From positions 1 to 64,000 of the forward strand of contig JAGALA010000030.1 of NCBI GenBank assembly GCA_017625935.1: a stretch of 64,000 nucleotides of DNA. Reading direction: 5' to 3'. The notes below the pieces were generated by a model. That model searched no databases. It was given only the letters and a program-made list of their open reading frames with translations, and was not told the DNA's origin. The position numbers were made by a program, and so were the translations under genes. Below, piece after piece: positions 42,954 to 51,189 of the stretch. How positions within the stretch are numbered: the stretch's first letter is position 1; each line of letters opens with the position of its first letter. The stretch comes from Clostridia bacterium (GTDB lineage: Bacteria > Bacillota > Clostridia > Oscillospirales > CAG-272).

Positions 42954-45062
42954 TTAGCTGAAATCGAAAACAACCTTGCCGTTTTCGTCAAGCTTCAGAA
43001 CCGCATCAAAGCTTTTTCCGTTTTTAGAGGTGAAGCCCTGAATTTTGCTTGTTTTGCCCGTTGCAAGAAGCATTTTTACGTTAGAAACTGAAATTGTGCG
43101 CTTGCAAATTGATTTATTAACTGAAAATTTACAGCCGTTTTCCTTATAGCCGGAGCAGCCGTAGCCAAAGCGCGTTCTTATAACGTCGTGCTCACAAAGC
43201 GGGCACTTGCCGACAACCTCGCCGAAAACACCGATGTTGATGTCCATCTCGGGGGATTTATCGCGTGATGATTCAAAAACCTCGCCAATTTCCTTTTCGG
43301 CAAGGGAAACACTGCCCTCAACACTAAGCTCTCCGCGGAACACTCGCTTTAACGCTTGACCCATTTGGCTCGTCTTGTATTTGTCCATGCTGATGCCAAG
43401 CTGGGATAGCGATTCTATAAGATATTCACCGTCCGGCAAAATGTAGTACGAGTCTTTTTTAAGCATAATGTATGCGCTCTTGCACGCGTTTTCTATAATG
43501 CCTGTGCGCGTTGCCTCTGTGCCAAGCTCAAGTCCCTCGAAGATAGCCTTGTAGTCCTCGTCGTCACTCTCGTCGGCATTTTGCTTGTCTTCCTTAAAAG
43601 GATTTTTAAGGTAAGAGTTCAAGGTCTCGATTGTGTAATGCTTTGGCGGAGTTGTCTCCTTTTCCTGTGGCTTGAAGTCTATATTTACCGTGTCACCCTT
43701 TGAAAGCTTTGGCAGTAGCTTGTCCTTTGGCGTATAATCGTCAAATTTTGTCCAGCCCGCCTGAGTAATGACGGTGCCCTTTAATGTAAACTCGTCAAGC
43801 TCACCGAGCTTAATCTTAATTTCACTGCTCTCGCTTTTGCATTCCTCCTCGCAGAAAACCGCAACAAAACGGCGGAGCACGGTTGAATAAACCTGCTTTT
43901 CCTTCTCGGTAAGCTCCTTTGGATTTGGAATTTTATATGTTGGCGTGAGTGCCGAGTGGCTCTCAATTTTCGAATCGTCAAAGATTGATTTTGCGAATCT
44001 GAACGACACAGGGTAGCCCATTTTTGCAACACTTGCAATAATTGACTTCATTTTTCCCTGCTCCGCAGTCGCTAAATATTCCGAGTTGGTACGCGGATAG
44101 GTAACGTAGCCCGCCTCGTATAGCTTTTGAAGCGTGGAGAGCGAGTCGTCCATTGACATTTTGTATTTTTTGCCGAGATAGCTTTGCAGCTTCGATAGCG
44201 AAAAGAGCTTCGGCGGGGAAATAGTCCCCTTTTTTGTTTTCACCGATGAAACGGTTGCAGTCTCACCGTTATATTTTTCGCACGCCTCAAGTGCTTTTTG
44301 GTATTCGTCCTTGGTAAACCTTAGTTTTGGAGTCAAGTCAACAAATTCATCACCCGTTTTTTCGTGCGAGGTGATAACGTAGTATTTTTCGGGTGTGAAG
44401 TTTCTAATCTCCATATCCCTGTCGTAAATTGCCTTGACAATAGGCACAATAACTCGCCCAACGCGAAGCAGCTTGCCCGTCTTAATAGTGGCAAAGCGCG
44501 TCAGGTTAACGCCGTAAAGCCAGTCAATATAGGTCCTTGCAAAGCCCTCGTTTGCAAGGGAGAGATATTCCCCCTCGTCCTTCATTGCACCAAGCCCCTC
44601 GGAAATGGTCTCGGGTGTTTGGTCGGGGAGCCATAGGCGCACAAACGATTTTTCACTCTCAAGCGCGTGAGAAACTGCAAGACGTACGATGATTTCGCCC
44701 TCGCGGTCTGCGTCTCCTGCGTTTACGATAGTGTCAATGTCTTTTCTGTTGCAAAGATATTTTATAGTGTTAAATTGCTTTTTAACGCCGGGGTCAACCT
44801 CTTTTTTGTCATTCTTCTTTAAGGCGAATTTAAATTCCTTTGGAAAGCAGGGGAGAATATCAAGTGTCCATTTGCCAACGGGCGTGCCTGTATAGTCCTC
44901 AATGTCGGCAAGAGAGAAGAGATGACCGAAAACCCAGGTAACCACGTAGTCGCCACCCTCATAGTAGCCGTCGCGCCTTACCATTTGATTGTCCTGCAAG
45001 CGCGCAATGCCCGCAATAATGTTGCGCGCGAGCGATGGCTTTTCCGCAATAATCAGCTTCAT
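42954..45062 (-). CDS. topB: DNA topoisomerase III
   Basis: Type IA topoisomerase that decatenates DNA. It is 702 aa, starting MKLIIAEKPSLARNI. TOPRIM acidic motif GDADREGE near residue 115, the active-site Tyr in YVTYPRTNSEYLA near 322, SYLGKKYKMSMDDSLSTLQK, and TRTGIIENACK. A C-terminal zinc-ribbon-like segment (CPLCEHDVIRTRFGYGCSGY) is followed by a Toprim_Crpt-type tail (GKTSKIQGFTSKNGKSFDAV). Start chosen at the ATG with GGGAGGAAG upstream; the frame upstream of it overlaps the promoter. Monocistronic. Confidence 0.96.
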   Translation of the reverse strand: MKLIIAEKPSLARNIIAGIARLQDNQMVRRDGYYEGGDYVVTWVFGHLFSLADIEDYTGTPVGKWTLDILPCFPKEFKFALKKNDKKEVDPGVKKQFNTIKYLCNRKDIDTIVNAGDADREGEIIVRLAVSHALESEKSFVRLWLPDQTPETISEGLGAMKDEGEYLSLANEGFARTYIDWLYGVNLTRFATIKTGKLLRVGRVIVPIVKAIYDRDMEIRNFTPEKYYVITSHEKTGDEFVDLTPKLRFTKDEYQKALEACEKYNGETATVSSVKTKKGTISPPKLFSLSKLQSYLGKKYKMSMDDSLSTLQKLYEAGYVTYPRTNSEYLATAEQGKMKSIIASVAKMGYPVSFRFAKSIFDDSKIESHSALTPTYKIPNPKELTEKEKQVYSTVLRRFVAVFCEEECKSESSEIKIKLGELDEFTLKGTVITQAGWTKFDDYTPKDKLLPKLSKGDTVNIDFKPQEKETTPPKHYTIETLNSYLKNPFKEDKQNADESDDEDYKAIFEGLELGTEATRTGIIENACKSAYIMLKKDSYYILPDGEYLIESLSQLGISMDKYKTSQMGQALKRVFRGELSVEGSVSLAEKEIGEVFESSRDKSPEMDINIGVFGEVVGKCPLCEHDVIRTRFGYGCSGYKENGCKFSVNKSICKRTISVSNVKMLLATGKTSKIQGFTSKNGKSFDAVLKLDENGKVVFDFS

Positions 45063-45114
45063 TGTGCTTCCTCCCTCTAAAGTGAATTGACCCGAAAAAA
45101 GTCGATACAAAACA

Positions 45115-45143
45115 ATTGTACCACATATAATAAAATTTTTCAA
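45115..45143 (-). promoter_or_regulatory. Promoter of topB
   Basis: On the minus strand TTGAAA (45138-45143), 17-bp spacer ending TGG, TACAAT (45115-45120). The stretch GTGGTACAATTGT is shared exactly with the promoter at 55128-55156. Confidence 0.8.
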
Positions 45144-45154
45144 GTATAATATAT

Positions 45155-45187
45155 ATAAAAAAGCGCCCAAATAAAATCAGGCGCTCA
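45155..45187 (-). terminator. Terminator after the UPF0291 gene
   Basis: On the minus strand AGCGCC and GGCGCT-type arms (45162-45168 and 45179-45185) are followed by a T run. Confidence 0.75.
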
Positions 45188-45235
45188 TTTAATATTAAAT
45201 TAAGCGGTATTTTTGTAAGACTTACCGTGCTTTGA

Positions 45236-45439
45236 CTATTTCTTTTTTGACAGGCTTTCGCGTGTTCCGTCCGGACGCTCAATTACTGTGTTGCCGAGAG
45301 TTGAACGCAGGTTTCTGCGATAGCCCTCGAGGTATTCCTCGTAAAGCGCTTTTTGCTCCTTGAGCTCGTTTTCAGTAAGTCCCTCTTCCTTCTTTTTCTT
45401 TGCCAAAAAGTTTATTCTGTCGATTTTTTTCTTTTCCAT
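45236..45439 (-). CDS. UPF0291 (YnzC/DUF896) family small protein
   Basis: A 67-aa basic helical-hairpin protein. It carries the family core [20 protein letters not shown], then [20 protein letters not shown] and the end [17 protein letters not shown]. Bacillus members are linked to the SOS regulon, but their role is undefined. It lies 82 bp behind mnmA on the same strand and is probably the last gene of that unit, ended by the hairpin at 45155-45187. Confidence 0.92.
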   Translation of the reverse strand: MEKKKIDRINFLAKKKKEEGLTENELKEQKALYEEYLEGYRRNLRSTLGNTVIERPDGTRESLSKKK

Positions 45440-45521
45440 AAATATCTCTTTCTAAGCTGTTTTAATCGTGCCAAATCTCAGCGAGCTGACAAATTATCGA
45501 CACAGGGTAACGCTTTTTGTA

Positions 45522-46589
45522 TTATTCAAGCTCTGTTTTTGAAATTATGCCGCCACCAAGGACCGTGTCGCCGTCGTATAGAACAACGCTTTGTCCCTTG
45601 CATATGGCTCTTTGTCCCTCGTCGAATATAACGTGCAAAAGCCCGTTTTCCATTCGCGCCCATGCATCTTTTTCGCTTTGGTTGTATCTTACCTTGGCGC
45701 GCACACGAATTGGCTCGTCGATACTGTCGATGGCGGTGAGATTTACCTCACTTGCCCAAAGCTCGCGTGAAAACAAGTCCTCGTTTTCGCCGATTACTAC
45801 CTCGTTTTTATCAAGCTTCTTTTGGCAAACGTACATGGAGTGAGGGAGTGCTAAGCCGAGCCCCTTCCTTTGACCTATTGTGTACCTTATAATACCCTTG
45901 TGCTTGCCGAGAAATTTGCCGTCTTTAGTGACAAAATCTCCCACAGGGTAGGTCTTTTTTGTGTAATTTTCAATAAATTTTGCGTAGTCGCCATCGGGCA
46001 CAAAGCAAATATCCTGACTGTCCTTTTTTCTTGAAATATCAAGATCGATGTCGCCAAGAAGGGCGCGCACCTCGTCCTTTGTGTCAAAATCTCCAAGTGG
46101 GAAAAGTGTTTTTTGCAAATTTTCGCGGCTTATTCTGTATAAAACGTAGCTTTGGTCCTTTTTCTCATTTTTTCCCTTTTTAAGGACACATCGTCCGTAT
46201 TTTTCGTCGTATTCAACCTTGGCGTAGTGTCCTGTGGCAACAAAATCGCATCCAAGCTCGGCAGCCATATCGAAAAGCTTATCGAATTTTAAGTGACAGT
46301 TGCACTCAATGCACGGGTTTGGTGTTGCACCGTTTTCGTACGATTTTATGAAATTATCAATAACAAATTCTTCAAAATAACTTGAAAAATCAGACACGTG
46401 GTGCGGCATTTCAAGCAAATCGCACACACGCTTGGCATCCTTGGCATCCTTAAGCCCCGAGCATTTTGCATCGCCGCCACTGTGCAAAAGCATTGTCGCG
46501 CCAATACATATATTTCCTTGTGATTTAAGCAGTTTTGCGCAGGCGGAGCTGTCAACCCCGCCGCTCATTGCAACTAATATTTTTTTCAA
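45522..46589 (-). CDS. mnmA: tRNA-specific 2-thiouridylase
   Basis: Adds sulfur to U34 of Lys, Glu and Gln tRNAs. It is 355 aa. ATP-binding P-loop VAMSGGVDSSACAKLL at the very N terminus, catalytic Cys in TPNPCIECNCHLKF (about 90-103) and the persulfide Cys in SQDICFVPDGDY (near 190), ATGHYAKVEYD, and the closing KGQSVVLYDGDTVLGGG. Start taken at TTG (46589), giving MKKILVAMSGG as in other MnmA. It lies one base after the stop of the upstream GH78 gene, so initiation is probably coupled. A longer frame to 46637 would overlap that gene. Confidence 0.95.
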   Translation of the reverse strand: MKKILVAMSGGVDSSACAKLLKSQGNICIGATMLLHSGGDAKCSGLKDAKDAKRVCDLLEMPHHVSDFSSYFEEFVIDNFIKSYENGATPNPCIECNCHLKFDKLFDMAAELGCDFVATGHYAKVEYDEKYGRCVLKKGKNEKKDQSYVLYRISRENLQKTLFPLGDFDTKDEVRALLGDIDLDISRKKDSQDICFVPDGDYAKFIENYTKKTYPVGDFVTKDGKFLGKHKGIIRYTIGQRKGLGLALPHSMYVCQKKLDKNEVVIGENEDLFSRELWASEVNLTAIDSIDEPIRVRAKVRYNQSEKDAWARMENGLLHVIFDEGQRAICKGQSVVLYDGDTVLGGGIISKTELE

Positions 46590-46590
46590 T

Positions 46591-48726
46591 TTAGAAAACG
46601 TAGCTTCCTTTCTTAACCTCGCGGACGCATCCGTCAATTATAACTGTTGTGTCCACAGGTGTTGTAATTTCGTATCTGAACGTGTTACCCTCCAAATACC
46701 AAGCACTTGATACTGTGCCGTGTCTTGTTTCGATTTTTGCGCTTAAATAATTAAGCTTTTTCGTTGGATGTGGGGCGATAACGATTTTTTCAAAGCCTGG
46801 ATACTCCTCGACGGTTTGAATACCGCATGCAACGCCGTAAACCCAGTCCGCAACCGAGCCGAAGGCGTAGTGGTTGAAGGAGTTCATATCCTTGGACCAA
46901 AATTCTCCCTTGTCGTTCATTCCGTCCCAGTGCTCCCAAATTGTTGTTGCACCCTGCTTAACGGAATAAAGCCACGATGGAAATTCCTCCTGTAAAAGCA
47001 AATCGTATGCAAGCTCGGTGTAGCCGTTTTGTGAGAGCGCGTGCAAAAGATACGGAGTGCCAACAAAGCCTGTTTTAAGACGCTTGCCGTTTTCTATTAT
47101 CATATTTGCAAGCTTATGTGCAACCGCCTTCTTATCCGTTGCAAAGTCGAAATAAAGCGCAACCACACATTCGGTTTGCGTTTTGAACTCGGTGAATTTT
47201 TTTCTGCCCGCTTCCAAAATTTTTGCATGGAGCTTTTCATATTTGGTTACGTTTTTGCCAAGCACCTTACCCGCCTTAATAACGAGCGAAACTGAGTAGG
47301 CATAGAAAATCGTAGCAATTATATCGGGATCGCTCGAGCCCTTGTAGCTGCCTGCGGGGGCGTCAAGTCCGAGCCAATCTCCAAAGTGCCAACAGCCGTA
47401 CCAAAGATATTTTTCCTTGGTGATTCTGCCAATCTCGTCTACGTAGTCGCACATAGACTTAAACTGTCTTGCCAAAATTTTTTTGTTTGCATAGGTTAAA
47501 TAAATTTGCCAAGGGCAAATGGTTGAAGCGTCGCTCCAAACAGCCGTTGAGCTTCCGGGTCTTTCGTGCACCTGTGGGATACAGAATGGTATTAAGCCCT
47601 CGCGCTTTTGCTCTAAGCGAAGGTCCTCAAGCCATTTGTCAAAGAATTTTTCAACGTCATAGTTATAGGACGCGGTTCTGATAAATACCTGCGCATCTCC
47701 CGTCCAACCGAGTCTTTCATCTCTTTGAGGACAGTCAGTGGGGATATCAAGGAAGTTGCCCTTTTGTCCCCAAACAATATTTGAAAACAGCTTGTTAAGT
47801 AATGGACTTGAGGAGCTTAAATATCCCGTTCTTTTCAGCTCGGAATGAACCACGATTGCCTTTATGCTGCTTTTTGTAAGCTCGCAAGGAAACTCGTCCA
47901 CGCGAATGTATCTAAAGCCCCAAAAGCAAAGCTTCGGCTTATATACCTGATGACCGTCGTCGCATACGTATTCGAATTTTGCTTTTGCCGAGCGGAAGTT
48001 TTCGTTATAAAAGTTGCCCTCCTTGTCAAGCACCTCGGCAAAGGATAGGGAAACCCTGTCGCCTCTTTTGGCATTAAGGTCAATTTCAAAATATCCCGTC
48101 ATATCCTGCCCAAAGTCGATAACCGTTTCGCCCTTCGGTGTTTTAAAGATGGATCTTGGGTAAATAATTTCCTGCTCCTTGACGGTTTCACCCTGTTGCT
48201 TAACCACCTTAAATTCGCCGTAGCTTTGCACCTTTACGGGCACGAATTTTTCCTCGTAGGTCGAGTCGTAGCTCTCTCCATCGTATATATCGGAGAAGGT
48301 GATTTTGCTAAGCGAGCATTCCCACTCCTCGTTGGAATAAATATATTCCTTTGTATTATCCGCGTAGACAATCTCCATTTCGCAAATCAGCGCAGGGTAT
48401 ACGTTTGGCAAATCTTTTCTGTTTCTTATATTGATTCTGCCGTTGAACCAACCCGAGGAAAGCGTTATTCTGATTTCGTTTTCGCTCTTTAACATATGGG
48501 AAATATCATAAGCTTGCATTTGGGCGCGCTTATAGTACGTCCAACCCGGAGCTAAAATAAAATCGCCAACGCGCGCACCGTTTATTTCGGCATAGTAGCA
48601 GCCGAGAGAGGTGATTTTTAACGTTGCTTTTTTAATCTGCTTGTCTGCGGCAAATTTCTTTTTAAATACGGGACAGGTGTAGTCCTCCTTGGTGGGATAA
48701 GAAATCCATTTGGAATTATTAAGCAT
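46591..48726 (-). CDS. Alpha-L-rhamnosidase (GH78)
   Basis: A 711-aa inverting rhamnosidase without signal peptide, so probably cytosolic. N-terminal beta domains (WISYPTKEDYTCPVFKKKFA, YAEINGARVGDFILAPGWTY) precede the (alpha/alpha)6 barrel. The catalytic block DIPTDCPQRDERLGWTGDAQ near residue 330 carries the general acid Asp/Glu, and the second block GATTIWEHWDGMNDKGEFW lies near 600. The C-terminal beta domain ends at TTVIIDGCVREVKKGSYVF. AGGAGG sits directly before the ATG and next to a hairpin TGTGCGC with GCGCACA. It would release rhamnose from plant or bacterial glycans and is transcribed together with mnmA. Confidence 0.93.
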   Translation of the reverse strand: MLNNSKWISYPTKEDYTCPVFKKKFAADKQIKKATLKITSLGCYYAEINGARVGDFILAPGWTYYKRAQMQAYDISHMLKSENEIRITLSSGWFNGRINIRNRKDLPNVYPALICEMEIVYADNTKEYIYSNEEWECSLSKITFSDIYDGESYDSTYEEKFVPVKVQSYGEFKVVKQQGETVKEQEIIYPRSIFKTPKGETVIDFGQDMTGYFEIDLNAKRGDRVSLSFAEVLDKEGNFYNENFRSAKAKFEYVCDDGHQVYKPKLCFWGFRYIRVDEFPCELTKSSIKAIVVHSELKRTGYLSSSSPLLNKLFSNIVWGQKGNFLDIPTDCPQRDERLGWTGDAQVFIRTASYNYDVEKFFDKWLEDLRLEQKREGLIPFCIPQVHERPGSSTAVWSDASTICPWQIYLTYANKKILARQFKSMCDYVDEIGRITKEKYLWYGCWHFGDWLGLDAPAGSYKGSSDPDIIATIFYAYSVSLVIKAGKVLGKNVTKYEKLHAKILEAGRKKFTEFKTQTECVVALYFDFATDKKAVAHKLANMIIENGKRLKTGFVGTPYLLHALSQNGYTELAYDLLLQEEFPSWLYSVKQGATTIWEHWDGMNDKGEFWSKDMNSFNHYAFGSVADWVYGVACGIQTVEEYPGFEKIVIAPHPTKKLNYLSAKIETRHGTVSSAWYLEGNTFRYEITTPVDTTVIIDGCVREVKKGSYVF

Positions 48727-48737
48727 ACTATCCTCCT

Positions 48738-48763
48738 TGTGCGCAAGCATCCTTTGGCGCACA
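48738..48763 (-). promoter_or_regulatory. 5' hairpin abutting the ribosome binding site of the GH78 gene
   Basis: On the minus strand TGTGCGC (48757-48763) pairs with GCGCACA (48738-48744). The hairpin starts about four bases after the predicted transcript start and ends exactly at AGGAGG. Confidence 0.6.
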
Positions 48764-48773
48764 TACTACTCCA

Positions 48774-48802
48774 ATTATACCAATAAAATAATATAAAATC
48801 AA
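48774..48802 (-). promoter_or_regulatory. Promoter of the GH78-mnmA unit
   Basis: On the minus strand TTGATT (48797-48802), 17-bp spacer ending TGG, TATAAT (48774-48779). Confidence 0.82.
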
Positions 48803-48865
48803 TAAAATTACTTATAAATAGGAAGGAAATTGCGCAAAAAATGAAGAAAATCTATTAAAAGGGTA

Positions 48866-48918
48866 TTGACAAGAGAAAAAATATGGTTTAAAATAAACAT
48901 ATGAACAATTGCTCATAT
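48866..48918 (+). promoter_or_regulatory. Promoter and ArsR-type operator of the metal efflux unit
   Basis: TTGACA at 48866-48871, 17-bp spacer, TAAAAT at 48889-48894. The 20-bp palindrome at 48899-48918 (ATATGA, one variable base, CAATTG, one variable base, TCATAT) covers the start site. It has the TGAACA-type half-sites of SmtB/CzrA operators. Bound repressor would block initiation. Confidence 0.82.
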
Positions 48919-48984
48919 AAGCAAACGTGCGAATATACATAATTTGAACGTGCAAAATCAAAAATGAGCATAAAAGGAGAAAAA

Positions 48985-49305
48985 ATGGACAATTCAATTT
49001 CAAAAATCCAAGGCGCTATCACCCGTAATAGCGAGCTTTTTGAGGAGCTTGCGAGTCTTTACAAGATTTTCGGTGATGCATCTCGCGTTAAAATTCTTTG
49101 CGCGCTCACACAAAGTGAAATGTGCGTTAGCGAAATCTCCGCATTTTTGTCAATTTCTCAATCTGCGGTTTCGCATCAGCTTCGCATCCTCAAAACAAGC
49201 AATCTTGTTAAGACGCGCCGCGATGGCAAGAATATTATTTATTCATTAACCGATGAGCATATAAAAACAATTATTGACTGTGGTATGGAGCACATTGCAG
49301 GATAA
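48985..49305 (+). CDS. ArsR/SmtB-family metal-responsive repressor
   Basis: A 106-aa winged-helix repressor that releases DNA on metal binding. HTH: LYKIFGDASRVKILCALTQS, EISAFLSISQSAVSHQLRIL, and the wing TRRDGKNIIYSLTD. The C-terminal helix has D-x-H followed ten residues later by H (DEHIKTIIDCGMEH), close to the alpha-5 zinc/cobalt site of SmtB/CzrA; the final ligand position is Gly. MCVSE lies where alpha-3 sensors have ELCVCDL, but only one Cys remains. It probably senses zinc or a similar ion. The ATG at 48985 has AAAAGGAG upstream. An operator lies over its promoter and an efflux ATPase follows. Confidence 0.92.
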   Translation: MDNSISKIQGAITRNSELFEELASLYKIFGDASRVKILCALTQSEMCVSEISAFLSISQSAVSHQLRILKTSNLVKTRRDGKNIIYSLTDEHIKTIIDCGMEHIAG

Positions 49306-49306
49306 A

Positions 49307-51166
49307 ATGAAAAAGCTTTTAAAAAACAGTAAGGCGAAAATGATACGGCTGCTTTTCTCGGCGTGCCTTATCATATTAGGCGTTTCCATCGGGATTTTTA
49401 ACGAGCAGGCGTCTATATTTATTTTTCTCTCCGCCTACGTCTTAAACGGCTATACCGTTATCGGCAAAGCCGTGCGTGATCTCTTTAAGAAAAAAGAGGT
49501 TGGAGAAAATATGCTGATAACGGTTGTATCTTTCGGTGCCTTGGCCGTTGGCTCGTATTTTGAAGCCGCGTTTATTATGGCGCTGTATTTGGTTGGTGAG
49601 CTTATTGAGGAATTTTCAAGTGAGCTTACCAAAAAATCGGTAAAAACGCTTGCTTCTTTAATTCCAAGCTTGGTTCGCATAAAGGGCAAGGATGAGCTCG
49701 TGCGCGCAAGCGAGGTTTGCGAGGGCGATATAATTGAGGTTTACGCAGGTGAGAGAATTCCGCTTGACGGAAGAGTTGTTGACGGTATCTCAGATGTTGA
49801 CACCTCGGTTGTTACCGGCGAAAGCATACCTGTGCCCGCACGTGTCGGTACTGACGTTTACGCAAGCCACCTTTGCTTAAACGGCACCTTGACGATAAAG
49901 GTTACCAAGCGCGCAAGTGACAGCATGGCACAAAGAATAGTTGACATTTCCTTAAAGGCAAAAACGAGAAAAACAAAAAGCGAGGCATTCCTTAAAAAAT
50001 TCTCGCGTATTTACACTCCGTCAGTTATCATTGCCACACTTCTTATCTTCTTAGTGCCGTCATTTTTCGGTGCTGATTTTGCAGATATGGCATATAAGGC
50101 GTTCTCAATTCTTGCAATTTCTTGCCCCTGTGCAGTCGTTATTTCTGTTCCCGTTGCGTACGCATCGGCTATCGGATATGCATCAAGAAAGGGAATTCTT
50201 ATCAAGGGCTCGCGTGTCATTGACTCTCTTTCAACGCTTAACACAATGGCATTTGACAAAACAGGCACGCTCACACAAACCGAGCCGCGTGTAACAAAGC
50301 TCGAGGCGTACGGTAAATACACAAAGATGGAATTGCTTGCCTTTGCGGCAATGGCTGAGAAAAAATCGAAGCATCCTATCGCACGCGCTATATTAAAGGA
50401 AGCAAAGCGCTTCAAGATAGACGTTCCGTCGGGCAAATGCTACCGCGAGGAGATTGGTTGTGGAATAGAGTGCGATACGCAAAACGGAAAAATCAAAACA
50501 GGAAGCTATCGCTATGCCGCCGAGGGCACGCCCCGTCAGTCAAAGGCAACCGTTTATGTTTCGGTAAACGGTGAGTGCATTGGCTACATCGGCGTTGGCG
50601 ACAACATCAAAGCGAACGGAAAAATCACCTTTGATAAGCTTCGTGAAAACGGAATTAAGAAAATTTACATCCTAAGCGGTGATAAAAAGGAAAAGGTTGA
50701 TATCGTTGCATCCTCACTCTATGCGGACGGAGCATATTCTCAGCTTTTGCCCAATCAAAAAATCGATGCTCTTGTCGATATAATTGAGGGTACAAGTGGC
50801 ACGAAAATCGGCTACTGCGGCGACGGCATTAACGACCTTCCCGCAATTATTCGCGCCGACGTTGGCTTTTCTATCAATGGAGTTAGCACCGATGCGGCGA
50901 TTGAGCATAGCGACGTTATAATTGCAGATGACGACCTTGAGAAGATTCCAAAGGCGGTGAAAATCGCCAAAAATGCAAAGGCGAGAATAACGGCTAACGT
51001 GATTTTTGCCCTCGTAGCAAAGCTTACCCTTGGCGCACTTAGCATTTTCTTGCCCGCGTTCCCTATGACCCTTGCGGTTATTGGCGACGTCGGAGTTATG
51101 CTTGTGACATTGATCAGTGCAATAAACGCAGGCAAAATCAAAAAACAGCAAATGCTTACCTTCTAA
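49307..51166 (+). CDS. Heavy-metal (Zn/Cd/Pb-type) P1B-ATPase
   Basis: A 619-aa membrane pump that exports divalent soft metals. Membrane helices at the N terminus (RLLFSACLIILGVSIGIFN), phosphatase motif TGES, ion-site CPC in ISCPCAVVISVP near residue 275, phosphorylation motif DKTGTLT near 316, HP motif KKSKHPIARAI, hinge GDGINDLPAI, and the last helices with VIGDVGVMLVTL. CPC plus a late-helix Asp-x-Gly marks the P1B-2 (ZntA/CadA) class. It has no N-terminal HMA domain, so it is at the short end of the family. It starts one base after the arsR stop and is coupled to it. Confidence 0.95.
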   Translation: MKKLLKNSKAKMIRLLFSACLIILGVSIGIFNEQASIFIFLSAYVLNGYTVIGKAVRDLFKKKEVGENMLITVVSFGALAVGSYFEAAFIMALYLVGELIEEFSSELTKKSVKTLASLIPSLVRIKGKDELVRASEVCEGDIIEVYAGERIPLDGRVVDGISDVDTSVVTGESIPVPARVGTDVYASHLCLNGTLTIKVTKRASDSMAQRIVDISLKAKTRKTKSEAFLKKFSRIYTPSVIIATLLIFLVPSFFGADFADMAYKAFSILAISCPCAVVISVPVAYASAIGYASRKGILIKGSRVIDSLSTLNTMAFDKTGTLTQTEPRVTKLEAYGKYTKMELLAFAAMAEKKSKHPIARAILKEAKRFKIDVPSGKCYREEIGCGIECDTQNGKIKTGSYRYAAEGTPRQSKATVYVSVNGECIGYIGVGDNIKANGKITFDKLRENGIKKIYILSGDKKEKVDIVASSLYADGAYSQLLPNQKIDALVDIIEGTSGTKIGYCGDGINDLPAIIRADVGFSINGVSTDAAIEHSDVIIADDDLEKIPKAVKIAKNAKARITANVIFALVAKLTLGALSIFLPAFPMTLAVIGDVGVMLVTLISAINAGKIKKQQMLTF

Positions 51167-51189
51167 AAAATAAGAATGGAAAAGATTTT

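Noticed and set aside
46590-46637. Longer N terminus for MnmA
   Set aside because: It would overlap the GH78 gene by 47 bases, and MnmA proteins start near the SGGVDSS loop.
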